From Azoarcus sp. (GTDB taxonomy: Bacteria > Pseudomonadota > Gammaproteobacteria > Burkholderiales > Rhodocyclaceae), in NCBI GenBank assembly GCA_030656215.1, contig JAUSOD010000106.1, positions 92,964 to 156,963 on the forward strand: DNA of 64,000 nucleotides. The letters run 5' to 3'. Positions 45,261 through 55,754 of this stretch are shown one piece after another; the stretch's first letter is position 1; each line of letters begins with the position of its first letter. Under the pieces are notes generated by a model, which worked only from the letters and a program-made list of their open reading frames with translations, did not search any database and was not told where the DNA came from. A program made the position numbers and the translations under genes.

Positions 45261-45865
45261 CAATGGATGACATAGACGAGCGGAAACAGGATTAGCCACA
45301 CCAGGTCGACCATGTGCCAGTAGGCCGCGCCAGTTTCCAGGCCGTTCATGTCGCCCGGGCGGTAGCGCCCGGCACGGGCGCCAAACCACATCGCACCGAG
45401 GATCACCATGCCGAGGATTACGTGCATGAAATGGAAGAAGGTGAGCGACAAATAGAACATGTGGAACGGGCTGCTCGACAGGCTCACCCCCTGCTCGAAG
45501 GCCGCCGAGTATTCGAACAGCTTCACGATGACGAAGCCCGCGCCGCAGACCATTGCCGCCAGCAACCAGCGTGCGGAGGCCGCCGAGGCAAGGCGCTCCG
45601 CGGCCTGTACTGCACGCACCACGAAATAGCTCGCGGTCAGCAGCAGCACGGTGTTGAGCGCGCCCGCATCGCGGTGCAAAGCCACTTGTTCCGCGTCGAA
45701 AAGCTCGATGTGATTCGCGCGGGTGAAGGCGTAGGCGGCAAAGAACACGCCAAAGGCAAGCAGCTCGGCGAGGATGAAGATCCAGATCGCGAGATCGCCG
45801 GCGAGGCGGCGCTCCACGGTGATGGCTGGGGCGACCGAAAGGGCGGCTGTAGTTGCTGTATTCAT
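45260..45865 (-). CDS. norE: NorE, cytochrome c oxidase subunit III-like protein
   Basis: The 201-residue protein has five membrane helices and subunit-III motifs: WIFILAELLAFGVFFAAY, FHMFYLSLTFFHFMHVILGM and AYWHMVDLVWLILFPLVYV. NorE is an accessory of NorCB, needed for full activity in Paracoccus. The ATG at 45865 is the first of the homologous start; a 22-residue longer frame exists. No good ribosome site is seen, and the predicted transcription start from the operator upstream falls within a base or two of this ATG. It leads the norE-F-Q-(2 membrane)-D-dnr run. Confidence 0.87.
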   Translation of the reverse strand: MNTATTAALSVAPAITVERRLAGDLAIWIFILAELLAFGVFFAAYAFTRANHIELFDAEQVALHRDAGALNTVLLLTASYFVVRAVQAAERLASAASARWLLAAMVCGAGFVIVKLFEYSAAFEQGVSLSSSPFHMFYLSLTFFHFMHVILGMVILGAMWFGARAGRYRPGDMNGLETGAAYWHMVDLVWLILFPLVYVIH

Positions 45866-45900
45866 GAGCTGAAGTCTAGGAATGCCCGGGCTCGCAAGCC

Positions 45901-45914
45901 TTGATTCCGGACAA
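45901..45914. promoter_or_regulatory. Imperfect Crp/Fnr-type operator before norE
   Basis: TTGAT-TCCG-GACAA differs by one base from the GTCAA half-site. It lies between the norB terminator and norE. TAGACT at 45878-45873 on the minus strand sits where a -10 would be for a centre at -41.5. This would give norE its own NO-responsive promoter. Confidence 0.45.
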
Positions 45915-45931
45915 TTCGTGAAAATACGCAC

Positions 45932-45957
45932 AAAAAAGGGGCGGCTTGCGCCGCCCC
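45932..45957 (-). terminator. Intrinsic terminator after norB
   Basis: On the minus strand GGGGCGGC, loop GCAA, GCCGCCCC is followed by six T (plus-strand AAAAAA at 45932-45937). It separates the norCB transcript from norE onward. Confidence 0.8.
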
Positions 45958-46005
45958 AACCCCTTCACCCGCTTATCTCAGGTGATACCGGAGAGACACC
46001 CCAAA

Positions 46006-47430
<1,425 letters not shown>

Positions 47431-47856
47431 TCAGCCCTCGATGTTGGGCGGCCAGTTGGAGGTGTTGATCCCGGAGGTGTACTTCAGGAAAGCCACCAGG
47501 TTGTCGAGTTCGGTGTCGCTCAGATGGAAGTTCGGCATCTGGCGGCGGCCGGGTGCGCCGGTTGGTTGAGACATCATCCAGGCCTTGATGAACTCGGGGC
47601 CGCGTCGGGGGTAGACGTTGCCGAGTTCGGGGGCAAAGTAGGCGCCCTCGCCCAGCAGGGAGTGGCAACCGATACAGTTGCGCGTCTCCCAGATCTTCTT
47701 GCCGGCGATGACTTCAGGGGTCAAGGCCTCGCGGTTGTCACGCGTGGGGAGCACTTGCTCGGTGTCGTAGACGAGCGCAAGGAAGAGCAGGAAGAAGAAA
47801 ACCGTGCCCCCGTAAAAGATGTTGCGCGCCATTGCCTTGCTGAATATGCCGCTCAT
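47431..47856 (-). CDS. norC: Nitric oxide reductase subunit C (membrane cytochrome c)
   Basis: The 141-residue protein has one N-terminal membrane helix (IFYGGTVFFFLLFLALVY) and a periplasmic cytochrome c domain with CIGCHSLLGEGAYFAPELGNVY and a distal GRRQMPNFHLSD. NorC passes electrons to NorB. GAGGAG precedes the ATG at 47856; the frame runs much further upstream through the operator region and is not used. The operator at 47950-47963 lies about 100 bases before the ATG. Confidence 0.95.
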   Translation of the reverse strand: MSGIFSKAMARNIFYGGTVFFFLLFLALVYDTEQVLPTRDNREALTPEVIAGKKIWETRNCIGCHSLLGEGAYFAPELGNVYPRRGPEFIKAWMMSQPTGAPGRRQMPNFHLSDTELDNLVAFLKYTSGINTSNWPPNIEG

Positions 47857-47949
47857 GGAGAACTCCTCATGATTTGTCTCGTTATGTCCGGAAAGTGGAA
47901 GGGAACCCGCTGGTGGAGCGGATTCTGGTTTTCCGGGCGCAAGGTCTCC

Positions 47950-47963
47950 ATGATTTGAATCAA
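47950..47963. promoter_or_regulatory. Crp/Fnr-family (Dnr-type) operator before norC
   Basis: On the minus strand TTGAT-TCAA-ATCAT is one base from a perfect FNR/DNR palindrome. CAGAAT at 47927-47922 lies where the -10 would be expected for a site centred at -41.5, leaving a leader of about 60 bases before norC. Confidence 0.7.
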
Positions 47964-48099
47964 GAAACGCCAGCCGTTCGCGATCACGCTTGTGCTCGCA
48001 GAACGTGACGTAGTTCCTTGTTATGATGTCGGGGTTGTGGAATCCTAGGCACTGTTCGCGGCGTTGACCGCGAGACGAACGCGGTAAAGGAGCAGATTC

Positions 48100-48384
48100 G
48101 TGGAATTCATGACGCAAGACAGTGGCCTGCGTACCCGCCAGGATCCGGATGGCGTGGTATGCCATGCGGACATATTTGCGCTCGCATCAGACGGTGAAGA
48201 GCTTTCCGCACTCGGTGTCCGGCTGGGGCGGTTCAACGACCGGCTCAACTGCTTCGAGCATTGCGTGCTCACCGAGTCGGCGCTTGATCGGCTGGTTGCC
48301 ATGGGTGGAAAGTATCTGTGGGACCCGGAACCGGAGCCCACGTTGAATCATGATTACCTGCCGGCAGGCGCCACGCTGCACTGA
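48100..48384 (+). CDS. Small hypothetical protein divergent from norC
   Basis: The 94-residue acidic, soluble protein starts at GTG 48100 (AAAGGAG 6 bases upstream) or ATG 48109. It has no signal peptide or membrane segment. It contains two cysteines in contexts VVCHADIF and FNDRLNCFEHCVLTESALD and a C-terminal WDPEPEPTLNHDYLPAG. I do not recognise it. A good ribosome site and a strong terminator after the stop suggest a real gene. It shares the intergenic region with norC. Confidence 0.6.
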   Translation: MEFMTQDSGLRTRQDPDGVVCHADIFALASDGEELSALGVRLGRFNDRLNCFEHCVLTESALDRLVAMGGKYLWDPEPEPTLNHDYLPAGATLH

Positions 48385-48411
48385 GACTCTGGTTCTTCGG
48401 TAGCACGGGAT

Positions 48412-48444
48412 AAAAAAGCCCGGCCATCACTGGCCGGGCTTTTT
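48412..48444. terminator. Bidirectional terminator between the small ORF and fumarase
   Basis: AAAAAAGCCCGGCCA, loop TCAC, TGGCCGGGCTTTTT is a perfect stem with A and T runs on both sides. It serves the plus-strand small gene and the minus-strand fumarase gene. Confidence 0.88.
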
Positions 48445-48470
48445 CACGAGCGTGGTGCGAATCAGGAAAG

Positions 48471-50003
48471 TCAGGCGATCGCGACCGGAATCTTGCCGAT
48501 CCTCGCCTGCCATTCCTTCGGGCCGGTGTTGTGCACACTGGTGCCACAGGAGTCGACCGCCACCGTCACCGGCATGTCTTCCACGGTGAACTCGTAGATC
48601 GCTTCCATGCCCAGATCGGCAAAGCCCACCACCGTCGAGGCCTTGATTGCCTTGGATACGAGGTAGGCCGAACCGCCCACCGCCATCAGATAGGCCGACT
48701 TGTTGTCGCGGATGGCGTCGATCGCGACCGGGCCGCGTTCGGACTTGCCGATCATTGAAATCAGGCCGGTCTGCTCGAGCATCATGCGGGTGAAGCCGTC
48801 CATACGGGTCGCGGTGGTCGGGCCGGCGGGGCCGACGACCTCATCGCGTACCGGGTCCACCGGGCCGACGTAGTAGATCACGCGGTTGGTGAAGTCCACC
48901 GGCAGCTTCTCGCCCTTGGCCAGCATGTCGGCGATGCGCTTGTGTGCGGCGTCGCGCCCGGTGAGCATCTTGCCGTTGAGCAGCAGGGTCTGACCCGGCT
49001 TCCAGGCGGCGACTTCTTCCTTGGTGAGGGTGTCGAGATTCACCCGGGTGGCGACATTGGTGTCGGCCTTCCAGGTGACCTGCGGCCAGTCCTCGAGCTT
49101 CGGGGTTTCGAGTTTCGCCGGACCGGAGCCATCGAGGTGGAAGTGCACGTGACGGGTGGCGGCACAGTTCGGGATCATCGCCACCGGCAGCGAGGCGGCG
49201 TGGGTCGGGTAGTCCATGATCTTGACGTCGAGCACCGTGGTCAGCCCGCCCAGACCCTGTGCGCCGATGCCCAGGGCATTGACCTTGTCGATCAGCTCGA
49301 GGCGCAGTTCCTCGACTCGGGTCAGTGCTGCGCCGGAGGCCGCCTTGTCGCGCAGTTCGTGGATGTCGACCGGCGCCATCAGCGATTCCTTGGCCAGCAG
49401 CATCGCCTTTTCTGGCGTGCCACCGATACCGATGCCGAGAATGCCGGGCGGACACCAGCCCGCACCCATGGTCGGCAGGGTCTTGATCACCCAGTCCACG
49501 ATCGAGTCGGACGGATTGAGCATCGCCAGCTTGGACTTGTTTTCGGAGCCGCCGCCCTTGGCTGCACAGATGACCTCGACATGATCACCGGGGACAATCT
49601 CGTAATGCACCACAGCCGGGGTGTTGTCCTTGCTGTTCTGGCGCTTGCCGGCGGGGTCGAGCAGCACCGAGGCACGCAGCTTGTTGTCCGGGTGGTTGTA
49701 GGCACGCCGAACCCCTTCGTTGATCATGTCCTGGACGCTCATCTTCGCGTCCCAGCGCACATCCATGCCCACCTTCAGGAAGACTACGGCAATGCCGGTG
49801 TCCTGACAGATTGGGCGATGACCTTCGGCGCACATGCGCGAGTTGGTCAGGATCTGGGCGATGGCGTCTTTTGCGGCGGGGCTTTCCTCACGCTCCCAGG
49901 CCTCTCCGAGCGCCTTGATGTAATCGAGCGGGTGGTAGTAGCTGATGTACTGGAAAGCATCCGCGACGGACTGGATGAGGTCTTCTTCGCGAATTACAGT
50001 CAT
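48471..50003 (-). CDS. Fumarate hydratase class I (4Fe-4S)
   Basis: The 510-residue protein joins an alpha part and a beta part, as in FumA/FumB-type class I fumarases. It has cluster cysteines in RPICQDTGIAVVF, PNCAATRHVHF and GAGWCPPGILGIGIGGTPEK, and a C-terminal GPTTATRMDGFTRMML and VDSCGTSVHNTGP. It interconverts fumarate and malate and is oxygen-sensitive. GGAGATCC precedes the ATG at 50003. Monocistronic. Tartrate dehydratase is a related possibility, but the full-length fusion favours fumarase. Confidence 0.9.
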   Translation of the reverse strand: MTVIREEDLIQSVADAFQYISYYHPLDYIKALGEAWEREESPAAKDAIAQILTNSRMCAEGHRPICQDTGIAVVFLKVGMDVRWDAKMSVQDMINEGVRRAYNHPDNKLRASVLLDPAGKRQNSKDNTPAVVHYEIVPGDHVEVICAAKGGGSENKSKLAMLNPSDSIVDWVIKTLPTMGAGWCPPGILGIGIGGTPEKAMLLAKESLMAPVDIHELRDKAASGAALTRVEELRLELIDKVNALGIGAQGLGGLTTVLDVKIMDYPTHAASLPVAMIPNCAATRHVHFHLDGSGPAKLETPKLEDWPQVTWKADTNVATRVNLDTLTKEEVAAWKPGQTLLLNGKMLTGRDAAHKRIADMLAKGEKLPVDFTNRVIYYVGPVDPVRDEVVGPAGPTTATRMDGFTRMMLEQTGLISMIGKSERGPVAIDAIRDNKSAYLMAVGGSAYLVSKAIKASTVVGFADLGMEAIYEFTVEDMPVTVAVDSCGTSVHNTGPKEWQARIGKIPVAIA

Positions 50004-50126
50004 TCTGGATCTCCGGATGGGCGTGGGCGAAGTAATATGTTGCAGCCCCAAATTCTAGCACTCGCTGGCATGACGGGGCGCTGACACGGTGATGTAAGTC
50101 CTGTGTAAGATAGGTGTTATTCAATG

Positions 50127-50145
50127 CCGTCCATTCCACGGACGG
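50127..50145 (+). promoter_or_regulatory. Hairpin in the acsA leader region
   Basis: CCGTCC (50127-50132), ATTCCAC, GGACGG (50140-50145) forms a 6-bp stem about 85 bases before the acsA ATG. The fumarase-acsA gap (50004-50230) has no gene and I could not fix a convincing promoter or a -24/-12 element in it. Confidence 0.3.
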
Positions 50146-50230
50146 TATCGAAACGAATCAAAGGCTGGATCCAACCAGTCGCAACCCCCGGGTCAGCTTC
50201 AACCATTAGATCAGTTGAGGAGAGGTCAGC

Positions 50231-52195
50231 ATGTCCAACGAACAACAAGTCCGCTTTTACAATCCCTCGGAAGCATCGATGAAAAACGCCGCCGTGTCCG
50301 GCATGGAGGCTTATCGGGCTCTGTGCAAGGAAGCGGAGGACGATTACGAAGGTTTCTGGGCACGCAATGCCCGTGAGCTGCTTGAGTGGAAGAAGCCTTT
50401 CACCCAGGTGCTGGACGAGAGCAACGCGCCTTTCTTCAAGTGGTTTGCGGACGGTGAGCTCAACGTCTCCTACAACTGTCTCGACCGGCAGGTCAATGCC
50501 GGGCTGGGCGACAAGGTCGCGATCATTTTTGAAGCTGACAGCGGTGAAGTCACCAAGGTCACCTACAAGGATCTGCTCGGCCGCGTGAGCAAGTTCGCCA
50601 ACGCGCTGCGCGGCATGGGCGTCAAGAAGGGCGACCGTGTCGTCATCTACATGCCGATGTCGATCGAAGGCGTGGTCGCGATGCAGGGCTGCGCCCGCAT
50701 CGGCGCCACCCACTCCATCGTGTTCGGCGGCTTCTCCGCCCAGGCGCTGCGCGACCGCATCGAGGATGCCGGCGCGGTTGCCCTGATTACCGCCGACGGT
50801 CAGCACCGCGGTGGTAAGGCCATGCCGCTGAAGACGATTGCGGACGAGGCCTTGTCCCTCAGTGGCTGCGAAACGATCAAGAACGTCATTGTCGCCAGGC
50901 GCACTGGCGCAGCGACTGAAATGGTGGCGGGTCGCGATACCTGGTTCCATGATGCTGTGGCTGACCAGTCTGATGTTTGCGAACCGGAGTGGGTCAGCGC
51001 CGAGCATCCGCTGTTCATTCTTTACACGTCGGGTTCGACCGGCAAGCCGAAGGGTGTTCAGCACTCCTCCGGCGGCTACCTGCTGCAGGCCATCCTCAGC
51101 ATGAAGTACACCTTCGATATCAAGCCTGACGATGTGTTCTGGTGTACCGCCGACATCGGCTGGGTCACCGGTCACACCTACATCACCTACGGCCCGCTCG
51201 CCTGCGGCACGACCGAGATCGTGTTCGAAGGCGTGCCGACCTACCCGGACGCCGGCCGTTTCTGGCGCATGATCCAGGACCACAAGGTTTCGGTGTTCTA
51301 CACCGCGCCGACCGCGATCCGCTCGCTGATCAAGGCTGCCGACAACAACCCGACGGTGCACCCCACTAAGTACGATCTGTCCAGCTTGCGCATCCTGGGT
51401 TCGGTGGGCGAGCCGATCAACCCGTCCGCGTGGGAGTGGTACTACGAGAACGTGGGTGGCAGCCGCTGCCCGATCGTCGACACCTTCTGGCAGACCGAAA
51501 CCGGCGCGCACATGATCACCCCGATGCCGGGCGCCACACCGCTGGTTCCGGGTTCATGCACGCTGCCCTTCCCGGGTGTGCAGGTCGCCGTGGTAGACGA
51601 GACCGGCACCGAAGTGCCGTGGGGCCAGGGCGGCATCCTGGTGGTCAAGCGTCCGTGGCCGGCAATGATCCGTACCATCTGGAACGACCCTGACCGCTTC
51701 GTCAAGTCCTACTACCCGGCCGACTTCCAGGGCAAGCTGTACCTGGCAGGCGATGGCGCGATCCGCGACAAGGACTCCGGCTACTTCACCATCACCGGCC
51801 GTATCGATGATGTGCTGAACGTTTCCGGTCACCGCATGGGCACGATGGAAATCGAGTCCGCGCTGGTGGCGCACGAGAAGGTTGCCGAGGCTGCCGTGGT
51901 CGGCCGTCCGGATGATCTGACCGGTGAGGCGATCGTGGCCTTCGTGGTGCTCAAGGGCAACCGCCCGACCGGCGACGAAGCCAAGGCGATGATCAAGGAA
52001 CTGCAGAACTGGGTCGGTCATGAGATCGGGCCGATCGCCAAGCCGAAGGACATCCGTTTTGGCGAGAACCTGCCCAAGACCCGTTCGGGCAAGATTATGC
52101 GTCGTCTGCTGCGTCAGCTGGCCAAGGGCGAGGAGATCACCCAGGACATCTCCACCCTGGAGAACCCGGGCATCCTGTCGCAACTCAAGGGCTGA
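50231..52195 (+). CDS. acsA: Acetyl-CoA synthetase (acetate--CoA ligase)
   Basis: The 654-residue protein has the AMP-forming ligase motifs [71 protein letters not shown] and the C-terminal [13 protein letters not shown], whose lysine is the acetylation-controlled catalytic residue. It activates acetate to acetyl-CoA via acetyl-AMP. GAGGAGAGG precedes the ATG. It opens a module of acetate- and solute-sensing genes. No protein acetyltransferase or deacetylase gene is seen nearby. Confidence 0.96.
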   Translation: MSNEQQVRFYNPSEASMKNAAVSGMEAYRALCKEAEDDYEGFWARNARELLEWKKPFTQVLDESNAPFFKWFADGELNVSYNCLDRQVNAGLGDKVAIIFEADSGEVTKVTYKDLLGRVSKFANALRGMGVKKGDRVVIYMPMSIEGVVAMQGCARIGATHSIVFGGFSAQALRDRIEDAGAVALITADGQHRGGKAMPLKTIADEALSLSGCETIKNVIVARRTGAATEMVAGRDTWFHDAVADQSDVCEPEWVSAEHPLFILYTSGSTGKPKGVQHSSGGYLLQAILSMKYTFDIKPDDVFWCTADIGWVTGHTYITYGPLACGTTEIVFEGVPTYPDAGRFWRMIQDHKVSVFYTAPTAIRSLIKAADNNPTVHPTKYDLSSLRILGSVGEPINPSAWEWYYENVGGSRCPIVDTFWQTETGAHMITPMPGATPLVPGSCTLPFPGVQVAVVDETGTEVPWGQGGILVVKRPWPAMIRTIWNDPDRFVKSYYPADFQGKLYLAGDGAIRDKDSGYFTITGRIDDVLNVSGHRMGTMEIESALVAHEKVAEAAVVGRPDDLTGEAIVAFVVLKGNRPTGDEAKAMIKELQNWVGHEIGPIAKPKDIRFGENLPKTRSGKIMRRLLRQLAKGEEITQDISTLENPGILSQLKG

Positions 52196-52203
52196 TGTCG
52201 CAA

Positions 52204-52231
52204 GGCGCAGGTGTCGCAGGACACCTGCGCC
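52204..52231 (+). repeat. Perfect 12-bp stem hairpin directly after acsA
   Basis: GGCGCAGGTGTC, loop GCAG, GACACCTGCGCC begins 8 bases after the acsA stop. It has no T run, so it is more likely an mRNA 3' stabiliser or a protein-binding element than a simple terminator. Confidence 0.7.
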
Positions 52232-52289
52232 GCAAGGAATAACAGGAGAGGGTCCGGCCACGTAGTCGGATCCCGGTTGAGGAGAGAGA

Positions 52290-52317
52290 AGGCGCGCGCA
52301 AGACGCGCCTCTTTTTT
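52290..52317 (+). terminator. Intrinsic terminator after acsA
   Basis: AGGCGCG (52290-52296), loop CGCAAGA, CGCGCCT (52304-52310), then TCTTTTTTG. It separates acsA from the sensor-kinase genes, which therefore need their own promoter in 52318-52400. Confidence 0.8.
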
Positions 52318-52400
52318 GTCGTGTGCTATCAACCCGCCATCAAGAGCGGGCGGGCCACGCCGCTATAATCAGGGCAACGCCGTCATCATCGAGGTGCATG

Positions 52401-52598
52401 ATGCGCAAGGGTCTTGCCGGACAACGACTGGTCGCCGTCTTTCTGGTCGGCGTCATGCTGTTCAATTTTCCGCTGTTATCGCTCTTCGACCGACCCGTGC
52501 TGGTGTTCGGCATTCCCTTGCTGCACGTCGCGCTGTTTTGCGCCTGGGTGGGCCTGATTGCGCTGATGGCCTGGATTGCCGAGCGGGGCGCACGATGA
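52401..52598 (+). CDS. Small two-helix membrane protein upstream of the sensor kinase (CbrX/DUF3311-like)
   Basis: The 65-residue product has two hydrophobic helices (LVAVFLVGVMLFNFPLLSLF and GIPLLHVALFCAWVGLIALMAW) and a basic end. The pattern FNFPLLSLFDR...FGIPLLHVALFCAW resembles short proteins encoded before sodium-solute symporters or before symporter-domain kinases such as CbrA. GAGG lies 6 bases before the ATG at 52401 (ATG 52398 also possible). It ends 13 bases before the kinase ATG, so coupled translation is likely. A role as a subunit of the symporter domain is inference. Confidence 0.7.
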   Translation: MRKGLAGQRLVAVFLVGVMLFNFPLLSLFDRPVLVFGIPLLHVALFCAWVGLIALMAWIAERGAR

Positions 52599-52611
52599 GC
52601 GGCTGTCGCTG

Positions 52612-55341
52612 ATGCTCTCCGGCGGCGTCATCATCGGCGCATCCTTCGCCTACCTGCTGATCCTGTTCGCGGTGGCCTACTTCGGCGATCGTCGTGCCGA
52701 CCAGGGGCGTTCGATCATTGCCAACCCATGGGTCTACTCGCTGTCGCTGGCGGTGTACTGCACGGCGTGGACTTATTTCGGCAGCGTCGGGCGCGCTGCC
52801 TCAGGCGGGATCTGGTTCCTGCCCATCTATCTCGGCCCCACGCTCGGGCTGGCACTGTCATGGCTGATCGTGCTCAAGATGATCCGCATCGCCAAGACCC
52901 ACCGCATCACCTCGATTGCCGACTTCGTCGCGTCGCGTTACGGCAAGAGCCATCTGCTGGGCGGGTTGGTGACCATCATCGCGGTGGTCGGTACGGTGCC
53001 CTATATCGCCCTGCAACTGAAGGCCATCTCGAGTGGCTATGCGCTGCTCACCGGCGACCACGACACCAACTTTCGCACGCTGCACCTCGGTGGCTGGCTG
53101 CAAGACAGCACTCTGTATATCGCGCTCACCCTGGCCGCATTCACGATCCTGTTCGGTACCCGTCACCTCGATACCACCGAGCGGCACGAGGGCATGGTGG
53201 CCGCCATTGCGTTCGAGTCGGTGATCAAGCTGTTTGCCTTTCTGGCGGTGGGTGTCTACGTCACTTATGTGCTGTATGACGGGATTGGCGATATCTATGC
53301 CCGTGCGCTCGCCCATCCCGACCTGTCCTCGCTGATGAGCTTCGATGGCGCGGGGCAGGCCGGCTATGGCGGCTGGTTCTCGCTGATGCTGCTGGCGATG
53401 CTGTCGATCATCTTCCTGCCGCGGCAGTTTCAGATTGCCGTGGTCGAAAACGTCAATGAGCAGCATCTGCGCCGCGCGAGCTGGATGTTCCCGGCCTATC
53501 TGCTGGCGATCAACATCTTCGTGTTGCCGATTGCGCTCGGCGGTCTGCTGCACTTTGGTCAGGGCACGGTCGATCCGGATACCTTCGTGCTCACCCTGCC
53601 GCTGGTGCACGATCAGGCCGGCCTGGCTTTGCTGGTCTTCATCGGCGGGCTGTCGGCCGCAACCGGCATGGTGATCGTGGAGACGATCGCGCTATCCACC
53701 ATGGTCTGTAACGACCTGGTGATGCCGCTGCTGTTGCGCCGGACCGGGGTCGCGCGGGGCGAGGGGCGCGACCTCACCGGCCTGCTGCTGGCGATCAGGC
53801 GCGGGGCCATTGTCATGGTCCTGTTGTTGGGCTATCTGTACTTCCGTCTCGCTGGCGAAGCCTACGCGCTGGTGAGCATCGGCCTGATCAGCTTTGCTGC
53901 GGTTGCGCAGTTTGCCCCGGCGATGCTCGGTGGCATGTACTGGCGGGGCGGTACCCGCGACGGCGCGCTGGCGGGTCTGCTCGCAGGTTTCGTGGTGTGG
54001 GGCTACACGCTCATGTTGCCCTCGTTCGCCAAGTCGGGCTGGCTCGACATCAGCCTGCTCACCGCGGGGCCGTTCGGGGTCGAGTGGCTGCGGCCCGAGC
54101 AACTGTTCGGGCTGACCTCGCTCGACAGTCTCAGTCATGCACTGTTCTGGAGTCTGCTGGCCAATATCGGCTGCTTTGTCGGGGTATCCCTGCTGCGTTC
54201 GCCGACCGGCGCGGAGGCAAGTCAGGCAACCTTGTTCGTGGATGTGTTCCGCCGTGGCGTGGCGACACCAGCCAGCTTCTGGCGGACCGGGGCGGAGGTT
54301 CGTGAGCTGATCCCGTTGGTCGCCCGTTTTCTGGGGCAGCGGCGCACGCGGGACGCTTTCTCCACCTACGCCCGCACCCATGGGCTGAGCAGCCCGGATC
54401 AGCTCAAGGCCGACCCCGAGCTGGTGAACTTTGCGGAAACACTGCTCGCCGGGGCGATCGGCAGCGCCTCTGCGCGGGTCATGGTGTCCACCGTGGTTCA
54501 GGAGGAACCGCTGGGGCTGGACGAGGTGATGAATATCCTCGACGAGGCGTCGCAGGTGCGGGCTTATTCCCATCAGCTCGAAGAAAAATCGCTGGCGCTG
54601 GAGGCGGCGACCCGCGAGCTGCGTGCGGCCAATGAGCAACTCAAGGAATATGATCGACTGAAGGACGATTTCATGTCCTCGGTGACGCATGAGCTTCGCA
54701 CCCCGTTGACCTCGATCAGGGCGCTGTCCGAGATGATGCTTGAGGATCCCAAGACTGATCTCGCCAACCGGAAACGTTTTCTCGGCATTATCGTATCCGA
54801 GACCGAGCGCCTCACGCGCCTGGTGAATCAGGTGCTGGATATGGCCAAGATCGAATCGGGTCACGCCGAGTGGCACAATTCGGATGTCGATATGCATGAA
54901 CTGGTGGAGCACGCGGTGGATGCCACCGCCCAGTTGTTCAAGGACAGGGGCGCCGTGGTGGAGATGGCGCTAGCCGAGCAGGTGCCGGTGTTGCGTGCTG
55001 ATCACGATCGCCTGCTCCAGGTCATGATCAACCTGTTGTCCAATGCGGCAAAGTTTGTCCCGGCCAATGCCGGCAAGATCAAGGTCGCACTGGGGTTCAA
55101 CGATGACGAGATCCGCGTGGATGTCACTGACAACGGGATCGGGATCCCGCCGGAGCTGGAGCCGGTCATCTTCGAGAAATTCCGCCAGGGGGGTGGCGAG
55201 CGGGCACGGCCGCAGGGTACGGGATTGGGCCTGCCGATCAGCAAGCAGATCGTGGAGCACTTCGGTGGACGTCTATGGGTGAGCGCAACGACAGACAAGG
55301 GCGCCACCTTTTCGTTCGTGTTACCACGACCGTCGGCCTGA
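52612..55341 (+). CDS. Sensor histidine kinase with N-terminal sodium:solute symporter domain (CrbS/CbrA type)
   Basis: The 909-residue protein has a 12-13-helix symporter domain (about residues 1-510: NPWVYSLSLAVYCTAWTYFGSVGRA, HRITSIADFVASRYGKS, FSLMLLAMLSIIFLPRQFQIAVVEN). A linker (about 560-680) follows, then HisKA with phospho-acceptor His693 (SSVTHELRTPLTSIRAL) and HATPase motifs LLQVMINLLSNAAKF, DNGIGIPP and GTGLGLPI. CrbS/CbrA-type kinases sense transported solutes; CrbS controls acs in Vibrio and Pseudomonas. Position right after acsA fits an acetate role. ATG at 52612 was chosen; an earlier TTG overlaps the small gene. Confidence 0.9.
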   Translation: MLSGGVIIGASFAYLLILFAVAYFGDRRADQGRSIIANPWVYSLSLAVYCTAWTYFGSVGRAASGGIWFLPIYLGPTLGLALSWLIVLKMIRIAKTHRITSIADFVASRYGKSHLLGGLVTIIAVVGTVPYIALQLKAISSGYALLTGDHDTNFRTLHLGGWLQDSTLYIALTLAAFTILFGTRHLDTTERHEGMVAAIAFESVIKLFAFLAVGVYVTYVLYDGIGDIYARALAHPDLSSLMSFDGAGQAGYGGWFSLMLLAMLSIIFLPRQFQIAVVENVNEQHLRRASWMFPAYLLAINIFVLPIALGGLLHFGQGTVDPDTFVLTLPLVHDQAGLALLVFIGGLSAATGMVIVETIALSTMVCNDLVMPLLLRRTGVARGEGRDLTGLLLAIRRGAIVMVLLLGYLYFRLAGEAYALVSIGLISFAAVAQFAPAMLGGMYWRGGTRDGALAGLLAGFVVWGYTLMLPSFAKSGWLDISLLTAGPFGVEWLRPEQLFGLTSLDSLSHALFWSLLANIGCFVGVSLLRSPTGAEASQATLFVDVFRRGVATPASFWRTGAEVRELIPLVARFLGQRRTRDAFSTYARTHGLSSPDQLKADPELVNFAETLLAGAIGSASARVMVSTVVQEEPLGLDEVMNILDEASQVRAYSHQLEEKSLALEAATRELRAANEQLKEYDRLKDDFMSSVTHELRTPLTSIRALSEMMLEDPKTDLANRKRFLGIIVSETERLTRLVNQVLDMAKIESGHAEWHNSDVDMHELVEHAVDATAQLFKDRGAVVEMALAEQVPVLRADHDRLLQVMINLLSNAAKFVPANAGKIKVALGFNDDEIRVDVTDNGIGIPPELEPVIFEKFRQGGGERARPQGTGLGLPISKQIVEHFGGRLWVSATTDKGATFSFVLPRPSA

Positions 55342-55382
55342 ACGCCGAATGACATAAAATAACGATCGAGGAGAGGGACTGC

Positions 55383-55751
55383 ATGGCAAAGAAAATACTG
55401 ATTGCGGATGACGAGCCGAATATCGTCATCTCGCTCGAGTTCCTGATGAAGCGCGAGGGCTACGAGGTCACCGTCGCAGTCGACGGCGAAGAAGCTGTGA
55501 ACCGGATTCGTGCCGATCGGCCTGATCTGGTGCTGCTCGACGTGATGATGCCGAAAAAGAGCGGTTTCGAGGTCTGCCAGGAGATCAAGTCAGACCCTGC
55601 GTTGCTGGGGATTCGCATCCTGATGCTGACCGCCAAGGGGCGCGACACCGAGGTCAGCAAGGGTCTTGCGCTCGGTGCTGACGCCTACATGACGAAACCT
55701 TTCTCGACCAAGGAACTGGTGGAGCGCGTTCGCAGCATGCTGGAGGGCTGA
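55383..55751 (+). CDS. Single-domain response regulator (receiver only)
   Basis: The 122-residue receiver has the acidic pair ADDEPN (Asp9, Asp10), phospho-acceptor Asp53 in LVLLDVMMPKKSGF, Thr83 (MLTAKGR) and Lys105 (YMTKPFSTKELVERV). There is no DNA-binding output domain, unlike CbrB (sigma-54 activator) or CrbR (LuxR-type). It sits between the kinase (41 bases) and the exonuclease fusion (3 bases), so it may act by protein contact, possibly on that neighbour. GAGGAGAGG precedes the ATG. Confidence 0.92.
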   Translation: MAKKILIADDEPNIVISLEFLMKREGYEVTVAVDGEEAVNRIRADRPDLVLLDVMMPKKSGFEVCQEIKSDPALLGIRILMLTAKGRDTEVSKGLALGADAYMTKPFSTKELVERVRSMLEG

Positions 55752-55754
55752 TCG

